Below are positions 22,914 to 30,125 of a DNA stretch of 38,821 nucleotides, piece after piece. The notes beneath the pieces were generated by a model. The model did not search any database. It was not told the origin of the DNA and was given only the letters and a program-made list of their open reading frames with translations. The position numbers were made by a program, and so were the translations under genes. Numbering within the stretch: the first letter of the stretch is position 1; each line of letters begins with the position of its first letter. This DNA comes from Acidobacteriota bacterium (lineage in GTDB: Bacteria > Acidobacteriota > Terriglobia > Acidiferrales > 2-02-FULL-67-57): contig JACPRL010000183.1 in the NCBI GenBank assembly GCA_016189965.1, positions 1-38,821 of the forward strand, read 5' to 3'.

Positions 22914-23283
22914 ATGAACCCGCAGGAGCAAGTTACCTCAGCGGATCGTCTGTTCACCCCACGGGTCTTTCACGGTGGTGAGTTCCCTTTTTTTCCTGGC
23001 TGCTATTTGCATACATCATGCCTTCAATCCCGCGACTCTACTCCGGGATGTAGTTATCTACCCCGTCGCTCTGCTCGTTCCTGTTGCTCTCTGGAAGAAT
23101 CGCCGTTGGCTCTACGTTGTGGCTGTGATCGTGATTGCGATTCCGTCGGTCGCTTTTCTGCACCTCTCCACCCTCGGTAGACCGGCGGAGCTGAAGCCAT
23201 TTCTCAACCACCTTTTTCTTCTGTTAGCTGGCACCTCTGCGATCCTTGTAGGCATCAGCGCATTTGTGAAGAAGCGGGTTTGA
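22914..23283 (+). pseudogene. Small membrane protein with a frameshift at a T7 run
   Basis: ATG 22914 has an excellent Shine-Dalgarno (AAGGAGG, 6 nt upstream) and encodes MNPQEQVTSADRLFTPRVFH, but that frame soon becomes Cys/Ser/Arg-rich and stops at 23180. The neighbouring frame from about 22975 to 23283 encodes a clean membrane protein (SSLFFLAAICIHHAF, VVIYPVALLVPVALW, LFLLLAGTSAILVGI). Removing one T from the T7 run at 22988-22994 joins the two into about 122 aa. It may be a real pseudogene, a homopolymer sequence error or slippage-dependent expression. GTG 22972/22975 starts lack a ribosome-binding site. Confidence 0.6.
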
Positions 23284-23486
23284 GCACGATGACCCTACCG
23301 GAGGCTTTGCTCAAGGACGACAACTGGTTTCCGCTTGTGAGACCGTTGCGCCTTTTGGCGGTGGTCGCATTTATTTTTTTGCGCGCGACGCCGACGGGTC
23401 CCGACCAAAGCGCTGATGAACATTGAATTTGAAGACTGATGGAGTCTCGACGGGTCAACCCTCTCGCCATGCTTGCCCTGAGCGTA

Positions 23487-23512
23487 GTGTATCTGTGTGC
23501 ATCTGTGGTTTC
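23487..23512 (+). repeat. ATCTGTGTGCATCTGTGGTT repeat upstream of coaX
   Basis: GTGT then ATCTGTGTGCATCTGTGGTT and TC, ending 13 nt before the coaX ATG. Same orientation relative to the gene as the copies before aroC and def. Confidence 0.85.
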
Positions 23513-23525
23513 ATAAATAGCCTCT

Positions 23526-24365
23526 ATGCTGCTGGTCATCAACGTCAACAACACCAACACGCTGCTCGGGGTCTATGAAGGCGAGCGCCTGCGGGCTCAC
23601 TGGCGCCTGATGACCGTCCACCAGCAAACCGTGGACGGCTTCGGCATCCAGGCGCGCAACCTGCTCCAACTCGCCGGCCTCGACGCCGGCCGGATTGACG
23701 GCGTCATCGTCAGCTCCGTCGTCCCGCCGCTCGACCGCACGGTCGCCGAGATGGTGCGCCGCTACTTCAAGCTCGAGCCGCTCTTCGTCGGCCCGGGCAT
23801 CAAGACGGGCATCCGCATCCGCTACGACAACCCGCAGGAGGTCGGCGCCGACCGCATCGCCAACGCCGTGGCTGCTTTCGCCAAGTACGGCGGGCCGATT
23901 GTGGCGGTGGACTTCGGCACCGCCATCACCTTCGACGCCATCTCCGCCGAGGGCGACTACCTGGGCGGCATCATCTGCCCGGGCATTGGCATCGCCTCCG
24001 ACGCCCTCTTCGAGCGCACCGCGCGCCTGCCCCGCGTCTCCTTCGCCCGGCCGGAGAAGCTCATCGGCACCCACACCGTGGGCTCCATCCAGTCCGGCCT
24101 CCACTACGGCTTTCTCGCTCTGGTGGACGGCCTGCTCGACCGCCTGAAGGAAGAGATTGGCCCCAAGACCCGCGTCATCGCCACCGGCGGCGGCGCCGGC
24201 TTGCTCGCCGACGCTTCCCGCCACATCGAGCTGGTTGACGAATTCCTCACCCTCGACGGCCTCCGCCTCCTCTACGAACGCAACCTGCCTGCGAAGGAGA
24301 AGCGCGAACCGCCGCCCGCCAAGGCCGCCTCCGCTGCTCGCAAGAACCCAAAGCGCCGCCGCTGA
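23526..24365 (+). CDS. coaX: Type III pantothenate kinase
   Basis: First step of CoA synthesis (pantothenate to 4'-phosphopantothenate), ASKHA fold. The 279-aa protein has GADR with D109, VAVDFGTAITFDAIS with D129, GGIICPGIGIASDALFERTA, VGSIQSGLHYGF and IATGGGAGLL. The N-terminal phosphate-binding loop, normally DxGNTN, is INVNNTN, so the conserved Asp6 is Asn. The C-terminal tail is basic and Pro/Lys/Arg-rich (last 25 residues). No clear Shine-Dalgarno. Family assignment is firm; the substitution leaves activity open to question. Confidence 0.92.
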   Translation: MLLVINVNNTNTLLGVYEGERLRAHWRLMTVHQQTVDGFGIQARNLLQLAGLDAGRIDGVIVSSVVPPLDRTVAEMVRRYFKLEPLFVGPGIKTGIRIRYDNPQEVGADRIANAVAAFAKYGGPIVAVDFGTAITFDAISAEGDYLGGIICPGIGIASDALFERTARLPRVSFARPEKLIGTHTVGSIQSGLHYGFLALVDGLLDRLKEEIGPKTRVIATGGGAGLLADASRHIELVDEFLTLDGLRLLYERNLPAKEKREPPPAKAASAARKNPKRRR

Positions 24366-24393
24366 TCCCCATCCCTCTGTCATTCCGCCTTTC

Positions 24394-24434
24394 TTTGTCA
24401 TTCTGAGCCCCGAAGCTTCGGGGCGAAGAATCCC
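24394..24434 (+). repeat. TTTGTCATTCTGAGC...GCGAAGAATCCC repeat with nested palindrome
   Basis: TTTGTCATTCTGAG is followed by the perfect palindrome CCCCGAAGCTTCGGGG (24408-24423) and CGAAGAATCCC. The first and last parts match the widespread intergenic GTCATTCTGAGC-GAAGAATC type. The same 16-bp palindrome occurs inside fmt. Confidence 0.7.
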
Positions 24435-24441
24435 ATCGAGA

Positions 24442-24473
24442 AATCTGTGTGTATCTGTGTGCATCTGTGGTTA
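24442..24473 (+). repeat. ATCTGTGTGCATCTGTGGTT repeat after coaX
   Basis: AATCTGTGTGTATCTGTGTG then CATCTGTGGTTA, 37 nt before the next start codon. This is the second full-length copy, almost identical to that at 9658-9689. Confidence 0.85.
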
Positions 24474-24509
24474 CATATCTTCCTACTCGGCTGTGCGGGG
24501 GCAGTTCCC

Positions 24510-25247
24510 GTGGAGAACTACTTCAACTACTACACCGAAATCGAGGAGTACTTCTGGCAGAAGCGCGGCGCCAGCCTCCTGGTCTCCACGCTCGACTGGG
24601 CCGTCATCGAAAGCTGGCAGAAGGCCGGCGTCCCCCTCGAGGTCGTGCTGAAGGGCATTGACCGCGCCTTCGAGCACTACGACTCCGCGAAGCGCGGCCG
24701 CCCTATCAAGAGCCTGCTCTACTGCGTCGACGCGGTCGCCCAGGTCGCCGAGGAAGCCAAAGAAGCCGCCGCCGGCCGCGCCTCCGATGCGCCCGCCGCG
24801 CCCCGCCCGGCTCCCTTCGGTCCCGGCGAAATCGCCGCCTTCTTCCGCGCCAATGCGAGTGCTTTGCGCGAAACCGCCGGTCGCTCCGATGCGGGCTCGC
24901 TCGCCGCGCCCTTGCTCGAGATTGCCGACGCCCTGGAGGCGCTCGCCGGACAGCCGGCCACCGAAACCACCGCCAACCTCGAAGGCCTCGAGCGGCAGCT
25001 CAGCGTCTTCGAGGAAAAATTGCAGGCGGCGCTCACCCAGGCAGCGAGCACCGAGGAGCTGCTAGCGCTCCGCCGCGAGGTCGAGCGCGCCCTCGCTCCC
25101 TACCGCCGCCGGATGAAGGCCGAGCAGCTCGTCCTGATCGAAAAACAGTTCCTGCAAAAAAAACTTCTCGAGCGCTACCGCCTGCCGCGCCTGAGCCTGT
25201 TCTATCTCCCGGCCGCCGCCCTGCCCACCGCGGAGGAAGGAAGCTGA
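24510..25247 (+). CDS. Conserved hypothetical, helical
   Basis: A 245-aa protein starting at GTG 24510 (VENYFNYYTEIEEYF). The N-terminal 70 residues look like a compact conserved domain (LLVSTLDWAVIESWQKAGVP, LEVVLKGIDRAFEHY). A Pro/Ala linker and long helices with coiled-coil character follow (SVFEEKLQAALTQAASTEEL). An earlier in-frame start at 24447 only reads through the repeat. I believe relatives occur in other acidobacteria, but no function is known to me. The stop is 3 nt before the methyltransferase start, so the two are tightly coupled. Confidence 0.7.
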   Translation: MENYFNYYTEIEEYFWQKRGASLLVSTLDWAVIESWQKAGVPLEVVLKGIDRAFEHYDSAKRGRPIKSLLYCVDAVAQVAEEAKEAAAGRASDAPAAPRPAPFGPGEIAAFFRANASALRETAGRSDAGSLAAPLLEIADALEALAGQPATETTANLEGLERQLSVFEEKLQAALTQAASTEELLALRREVERALAPYRRRMKAEQLVLIEKQFLQKKLLERYRLPRLSLFYLPAAALPTAEEGS

Positions 25248-25250
25248 GCC

Positions 25251-26525
25251 GTGGACTCCTTCACCGTGCGCGTGGAAAAACTTGTCTACGGCGGCGAAGG
25301 CCTGGCCTACCACGGGGGCAAACCGGTCTTTGTCTCCTTCGTGCTGCCGGGCGAGGTCGTCGACGTCTTTCCGATCGAAGAGTCGCGCAAGTTCATCCGC
25401 GCCCTACCCGCCCAGGTGAAGGAAGCGGCCGGCGAGCGCATCGCTGCCGACTGCCCCTACTTCGGCCGTTGCGGCGGTTGCCACTATCAGCACCTCCCTT
25501 ACGAGCGACAGCTCGAAGTCAAGCGGGACATCCTGCACGAAACCCTGCGCCGCCTAGGCAAGATTGAACGGACGGAGGAAATCGCCCTCCACGCCTCGCC
25601 GCCGTGGCACTACCGCAACCGCGTCCAGTTGAAGCTGGCGCCACACCCGGTGGCGGCCGACCGGCTCCAGGTCGGCTTCCATCGCGCCGGCTCGCGCACC
25701 CTCTGCGGCATCGAGCAATGCCCCATCAGCTCGCCCAAGCTCAATCAGCTGATCTCCGTGTTGAACCGGTTGAGCGCGGAAGGCGCACTTCCGCTCAGCC
25801 TGCGCGCCGCCGAGGCTCTTGCCGACGACCGCGACCACACTCTCTGGCTCACACTCGCCGCGCCGCAACTGGACTTCGACCGCGCCGCCCTCGCCGAGCG
25901 CCTGCGCACCGAGCTCGACGGGCTCCTCTCCCTTCAATCCGTCGAAACGTCAACCGAACGCACCGAGACCGACGGCCTGGGCTGGATTTACTACCAGGTG
26001 GGAGCGGAGCGGCTGCGCGTCAGCCACGCCAGCTTCTTCCAGATCAACCGTCACCTGCTGCCGGTGCTGGTCGAGCGCGTGACGCAAAACTTGGAAGGCA
26101 AGGTGGCGCTCGACCTGTATGCCGGTGTGGGACTCTTTACGCGGGCGCTAGCGCGAAAGTTCGCCCGCGTCGTGGCGGTCGAAAGCAGCACAGCCGCAGC
26201 GGCCGACCTAGCTGCCAACGTCGCCGACCTGGCCGGCGTCGAGACGCGTGCGTCCAGCGTCCTCGACTTCCTCCGCCAGTCTCCCGAAAAGTCTGACCTC
26301 GCGCTGCTCGACCCGCCTCGCTGTGGCCTAGGCCGCGGCGTGGCTGAGGCGTTGAACGAGCTCGCGCCGCCGCGCCTCCTCTACCTCTCCTGCGACCCTT
26401 CCACGCTGGCGCGCGACCTCGCCCGCCTCGCGCCCCACTATCGCCTCGTCGGCCTAGAACTGTTCGACCTGTTCCCGCAGACTTTCCACATCGAAACTCT
26501 GGCTCGCCTCGACCGAGCCGCCTAG
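25251..26525 (+). CDS. rlmD: RlmD/RumA-type 23S rRNA (uracil-C5) methyltransferase
   Basis: SAM-dependent RNA m5U methyltransferase, probably for 23S U1939. The 424-aa protein has an N-terminal TRAM domain (about 1-58) and an Fe-S cysteine set C68, C74, C77 (CPYFGRCGGC) with C157 (IEQCPIS). The SAM site is ALDLYAGVGLFTRALA. DPPRCGLGRG and the catalytic Cys near residue 380 (LSCDPSTLARDL) complete the family pattern. The start is GTG 25251. The TAG stop is supplied by the terminal repeat of the MITE-like element, so the original C-terminus may differ slightly. The exact target base (1939 versus 747 or tRNA U54) is not certain. Confidence 0.88.
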   Translation: MDSFTVRVEKLVYGGEGLAYHGGKPVFVSFVLPGEVVDVFPIEESRKFIRALPAQVKEAAGERIAADCPYFGRCGGCHYQHLPYERQLEVKRDILHETLRRLGKIERTEEIALHASPPWHYRNRVQLKLAPHPVAADRLQVGFHRAGSRTLCGIEQCPISSPKLNQLISVLNRLSAEGALPLSLRAAEALADDRDHTLWLTLAAPQLDFDRAALAERLRTELDGLLSLQSVETSTERTETDGLGWIYYQVGAERLRVSHASFFQINRHLLPVLVERVTQNLEGKVALDLYAGVGLFTRALARKFARVVAVESSTAAAADLAANVADLAGVETRASSVLDFLRQSPEKSDLALLDPPRCGLGRGVAEALNELAPPRLLYLSCDPSTLARDLARLAPHYRLVGLELFDLFPQTFHIETLARLDRAA

Positions 26526-26630
26526 TGCCGTTCCATCTAGTTGGAGCCATTTCGGGTGAGCACAAATCTGCAGCATAGATGCATAATCTCGCCGACCAAA
26601 GTTAGCCGGAAAGAGTTGGAACGGTACTAG
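26522..26630. mobile_element. 109-bp MITE-like element with 14-bp inverted termini
   Basis: CTAGTGCCGTTCCA (26522-26535) and TGGAACGGTACTAG (26617-26630) are inverted repeats with one mismatch. The inside is non-coding and less GC-rich than its surroundings. It fills the whole gap between rlmD and comEC and provides the rlmD stop codon. No transposase is present. Confidence 0.7.
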
Positions 26631-26633
26631 CCC

Positions 26634-29312
26634 ATGCGCTTTCCTGTGTTCTGGCTGGCCGCCGTGTTCGCAGCCGGGCTCGCCGCTTTTGCTGACGTGG
26701 ACGATCCCCCGCGTGTCCTGTTTGCGCTGGCGCTGGCGGCGCTGTTGCTGGGGACGCTTTGCCTGGGGCGTCGCTGGCTGACGACGGCGCTCGCCTGCGC
26801 GCTGGTCGGCTTTTTTCTTTTCGGCGGCGCCACCATCAGTCTGCGCGCGGCCTCGATCGCCGCCACCCGCGTCGACCGCGTCATTGCCCGCGAACCACTC
26901 GACCTGAGCGAAGCTGTCCGCCTGACCGGCTGGCTGCGCCGAAGCCCGGAGCAGAAACCGTTCGCCGTCTTCTACGACCTCGAACTCGAAAACCTCGAAA
27001 CCGGCGGCCAGCGCTATGACGCTTCCGGCGGCGTCCGCCTGAGTTACTTCCTTCCCTCCGACCGAGAAGAACCTCGCCCCTCCCTTCCTGCTTTGCGCTA
27101 CGGCGACCGCGTCGAAGTCCTCACTCGCGTCCATGCCCCCGTCAACCGGCAGAACCTCGGCAGCTTCGACTGGCGCGCGCACCTAGCCCGGCAGAGAATT
27201 TTTCTCGAAGGCTCGCTGAAAAGCCCCGAGCTGCTCACCAAACTTCCCGGGCCGCGCGGCAACCGCTTCTCCCGCTGGATTCAAACTCTCCGCACCCGCC
27301 TGCTGGCACAGCTCGACTCCCTGTTTCCGCCGGACACGCGAGGCGACGAGAACGCCGTCCTGCGGGCCATGCTGCTCGGCGACAGCGGCTTCCTCTCCCA
27401 TCGCCTGGCGGAGGATTTTCGCACCAGCGGCACCTACCACGTTCTGGTTGTCTCCGGGCTGCACGTCGGCGTCATCGCCGTGTTCGTCTTCTGGCTGCTG
27501 CGGCGCTTGCGCGCGTCCGAGGAGGTCGGCGCCGTCATTACCCTAGCGGCGCTGGTCTTCTACCTGTTCCTGGTCGAGGACCGGCCACCCATCGAGCGCG
27601 CCGTCTGGGCCGCGGGCGTCTACCTGACGGCGCGGCTGCTCTTCCGCCAGGTGCACCTCGGCAATACCACTGCGGTGGCGGCGCTGCTGGTGCTGTTCCT
27701 TCACCCGGAATGGATCCTCGACCCGAGCTTTCATCTCTCCTTCGCTGCAGTCTTCCTGATTGCTTTTCTCGCCCTGCCCTGGATCGAGCGCACCACGCAG
27801 CCCTACCGCGACTCGCTCTGGTTTCTCGACACTCCCGAGCGCGCCGAGCAACTGCGTGAGCCCCGCCTAGTGCAGTTCCGGCTCGACCTGCGCGCCCTGG
27901 CCGAGCTGCTGGCCCCCCTGGCCTTCTGGGCCGAAGAAAAAGAGCGCGCCGTGCTGCGCCTCCTCGCTTGGGTCGTCCGCGTCGGACTCCGCGCCCTGGA
28001 CTTCTTTCTGATTTCGCTGGCCATTCACCTCGGCTTCGTGCTGCTGACCGCTTTGTATTTTCAGCGCGTCGTCTGGCTGGGCCTGGCAGCGAACATCCTG
28101 GTGGTGCCCCTGGTGGGCTTCATCGTGCCGCTGGGCCTGGCCACGCTGCTTGTGGCTTTGCTGTGGTTGGCCGGCGGAATGCTGCTGGCTGAGCTAGTCC
28201 GCTTGCTGGTGGGTTTGCTTCTGGTGATTGTTGAGTCAGTGGCGGGACGTCTTACATGGGGGATTCCGCCCCCGCCGGCATGGCTGGTGGTGCTCTACCT
28301 CGGCGGGCTGGCGCTGCTAGCTGTGGCGGCGGTGCGCCAGCAGCGTCAACGCTGGGCGTTCGCGGGACTGGTGGCGTTGATTCTTGTCGTCGTTGCCCAT
28401 CCGTTTCCCCCGCGCCTGCCGGAGAACGTGCTCGAAGCCACCGTGCTCGACGTCGGCCAAGGCGACTCGGTATTCCTCACTTTTCCCAACGGAGAGACTT
28501 GGCTGGTGGACGGCGGCCGCGGCCCCGTGGAGATTGGGCGCGGCTATTGGGTTGGCGAGGATATCGGAAGAACGGTCGTCGTCCCCTATCTGCGCGCCCG
28601 GGGAATCAAGCGCCTCGACCGTGTCTGGCTCACCCATGCCCACCACGACCACATGGCCGGCCTCGGCGAAGTTCTCGACCAGTTTCCGGTGGGCAGCTTC
28701 GAGGTTGGCCCCGCGCCCGCCAGCTCCGCCTATGAGAAATTGCTCCAGCATGTCCGCGAGCGCGGCATTCGGCTCCGGCAACATAGAGCGGGAGAGCGTT
28801 TCACGCTGGCGGGCGTCGAGATCGAGATTCTCTGGCCGCCTCCGACCTATCAGCCGGGTCGCGCCCCCTCGAACAACGATTCGCTGGTGCTGCGGTTGTG
28901 TCGGGCAAATACCTGCGTGCTGCTACCCGGCGATATCGAAACAGACGTGGAGAAGACCCTTGCCATGCAGCAACCCGCCTTGCAGGCCGCCGCGCTCAAA
29001 GTGCCGCACCACGGCGGCCGCGGCGCTGCCACGACGGAGTTCCTAGCAGCAGTCGGGCCCCGCGCCGCCATAATTTCCGTCGGCGCCACCAATCCCTTCG
29101 GACACCCCTTTGAAGAGGTGACCGAGCGGCTGGCGGCGCAGGCCGAGCGGGTCTATCGCACCGACCGCGACGGCAGCGTCACGGTGCGCGTCGAAGAACA
29201 CGGGCTCGCGGCGGAGAGTTTTCGGGAGCAGCAGCGCAGCGAACTCTACCCGAGTCTCTGGGCCAAGCTGGGCGCTTGCGCCCGGCAGCTCCTCTTACTA
29301 GAATCCGACTGA
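26634..29312 (+). CDS. comEC: ComEC/Rec2 DNA-uptake channel
   Basis: Inner-membrane channel for single-stranded DNA in natural transformation. The 892-aa protein has N-terminal membrane helices and an OB-like region (about 80-220), the central competence domain (about 240-580, starting LLGDSGFLSHRLAEDFRTSG and HVLVVSGLHVGVIAVF) and a C-terminal metallo-beta-lactamase-like domain. That domain has DVGQGDSVFL (about 605) and THAHHDHMAG (about 665), and a downstream VPHHGG, so the metal site looks complete. Full length, no break. ATG 26634 is 3 nt after the MITE-like element, which therefore forms the whole upstream region. Confidence 0.93.
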   Translation: MRFPVFWLAAVFAAGLAAFADVDDPPRVLFALALAALLLGTLCLGRRWLTTALACALVGFFLFGGATISLRAASIAATRVDRVIAREPLDLSEAVRLTGWLRRSPEQKPFAVFYDLELENLETGGQRYDASGGVRLSYFLPSDREEPRPSLPALRYGDRVEVLTRVHAPVNRQNLGSFDWRAHLARQRIFLEGSLKSPELLTKLPGPRGNRFSRWIQTLRTRLLAQLDSLFPPDTRGDENAVLRAMLLGDSGFLSHRLAEDFRTSGTYHVLVVSGLHVGVIAVFVFWLLRRLRASEEVGAVITLAALVFYLFLVEDRPPIERAVWAAGVYLTARLLFRQVHLGNTTAVAALLVLFLHPEWILDPSFHLSFAAVFLIAFLALPWIERTTQPYRDSLWFLDTPERAEQLREPRLVQFRLDLRALAELLAPLAFWAEEKERAVLRLLAWVVRVGLRALDFFLISLAIHLGFVLLTALYFQRVVWLGLAANILVVPLVGFIVPLGLATLLVALLWLAGGMLLAELVRLLVGLLLVIVESVAGRLTWGIPPPPAWLVVLYLGGLALLAVAAVRQQRQRWAFAGLVALILVVVAHPFPPRLPENVLEATVLDVGQGDSVFLTFPNGETWLVDGGRGPVEIGRGYWVGEDIGRTVVVPYLRARGIKRLDRVWLTHAHHDHMAGLGEVLDQFPVGSFEVGPAPASSAYEKLLQHVRERGIRLRQHRAGERFTLAGVEIEILWPPPTYQPGRAPSNNDSLVLRLCRANTCVLLPGDIETDVEKTLAMQQPALQAAALKVPHHGGRGAATTEFLAAVGPRAAIISVGATNPFGHPFEEVTERLAAQAERVYRTDRDGSVTVRVEEHGLAAESFREQQRSELYPSLWAKLGACARQLLLLESD

Positions 29313-29572
29313 TGGCGGACGAAACCCGGGAACCCAAGTTAGCGGAAGCCATCGCCGAAGAATCCCGCCGCGTGCGCCGCCTGCAGCTTGCGGTGCGCCT
29401 GGTGATGAACGTCATCAGCCAGGGCAACCTCTCCTTTGACGAAGCCTCCCAGATGGTCGCCGCCACCCGCCGCGTGGCTCTGGCGCTGTTTCCCGACAAG
29501 GAAGGCGTCTACGACCTGCTCTACCAGCCCCGCCTGCAGCGCTTGCTAGCGCAGAAGTACCGCCTGCAGTAG
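29312..29572 (+). CDS. Small conserved helical protein
   Basis: An 86-aa protein, mostly helical (EPKLAEAIAEESRRVRRLQL, MNVISQGNLSFDEASQMVAA) with a C-terminal LYQPRLQRLLAQKYRL. No known domain. ATG 29312 overlaps the comEC stop (TGATG), which suggests translational coupling. TAGAAT lies 7 nt upstream and could also be a -10 for a leaderless transcript. It is convergent with the methyltransferase-like gene. Confidence 0.65.
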   Translation: MADETREPKLAEAIAEESRRVRRLQLAVRLVMNVISQGNLSFDEASQMVAATRRVALALFPDKEGVYDLLYQPRLQRLLAQKYRLQ

Positions 29573-29576
29573 TCCC

Positions 29577-30125
29577 TCAACCCCAGAGCAGTTTCGCCGC
29601 GAGCAGCCCGAGCAACACAGCGCACCCCACGGCCGCTCGCCATTCCCGGTTCTGGCGGTAGAGCGCGGCGTCGAAGCGGGCGCGCGTGTCTCCGCTCGCC
29701 GCCGGAGTGAGCCGGGGCCAGAACGCCGGCACTTGCGCGGCATAGCGGGCGTAGAGCTCCGGCGCCCGCGCGCGCCGCTCCTGCTCTTCGCGTTGCATCA
29801 CCGGAACGAAGAACAGCAGGAAGTAAACGACAATCAGGAGAGCCAGTTCGGCGCGGGCGGCTGCCAGCGCAAATCCTGCCAGGATGAAACTCGTTCCGAC
29901 GTAGAGCGGATGCCGGAGGTAGGCATAGGGGCCGGACACGGTCAGTGCCGACTCCCGCCGCAGATGGCCCGCCGCCCAGGCGCGCACCGCGAGTCCCACC
30001 AAAACCAGAGGGACGCCGGCGCTCAACAGCCGCGGTGTGGGCTGCGCGAACACCAACACCAGCGCCGCCAGCAGAAAGTGTAGCGGGACACGCGCCCCCG
30101 CGGCCCAGTCCGCGTAGCTACTCAT
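29577..30125 (-). CDS. Isoprenylcysteine methyltransferase-like membrane protein
   Basis: A 182-aa polytopic protein of the ICMT/PEMT type, with the SAM-binding hallmark TVSGPYAYLRHPLYVG followed by membrane helices (TSFILAGFALAAA, LALLIVVYFLLFFVPV) and a conserved EEQERRARAPELYARY segment. Bacterial members methylate varied lipids or small molecules; the substrate is unknown. Its start overlaps the 3' end of the heptosyltransferase gene by 8 nt, so it is the last gene of the LPS operon. A role in envelope lipid modification is an inference. Confidence 0.8.
   Translation of the reverse strand: MSSYADWAAGARVPLHFLLAALVLVFAQPTPRLLSAGVPLVLVGLAVRAWAAGHLRRESALTVSGPYAYLRHPLYVGTSFILAGFALAAARAELALLIVVYFLLFFVPVMQREEQERRARAPELYARYAAQVPAFWPRLTPAASGDTRARFDAALYRQNREWRAAVGCAVLLGLLAAKLLWG

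Noticed and set aside
23289..23426. 45-codon frame after the frameshifted membrane protein
   Set aside because: It has no ribosome-binding site, no recognisable features and odd composition; more likely debris.
24447..24509. Apparent signal peptide or lipobox before the hypothetical gene after coaX
   Set aside because: The sequence is translated repeat (CICVHLWL), not a genuine export signal; the conserved part starts at GTG 24510.
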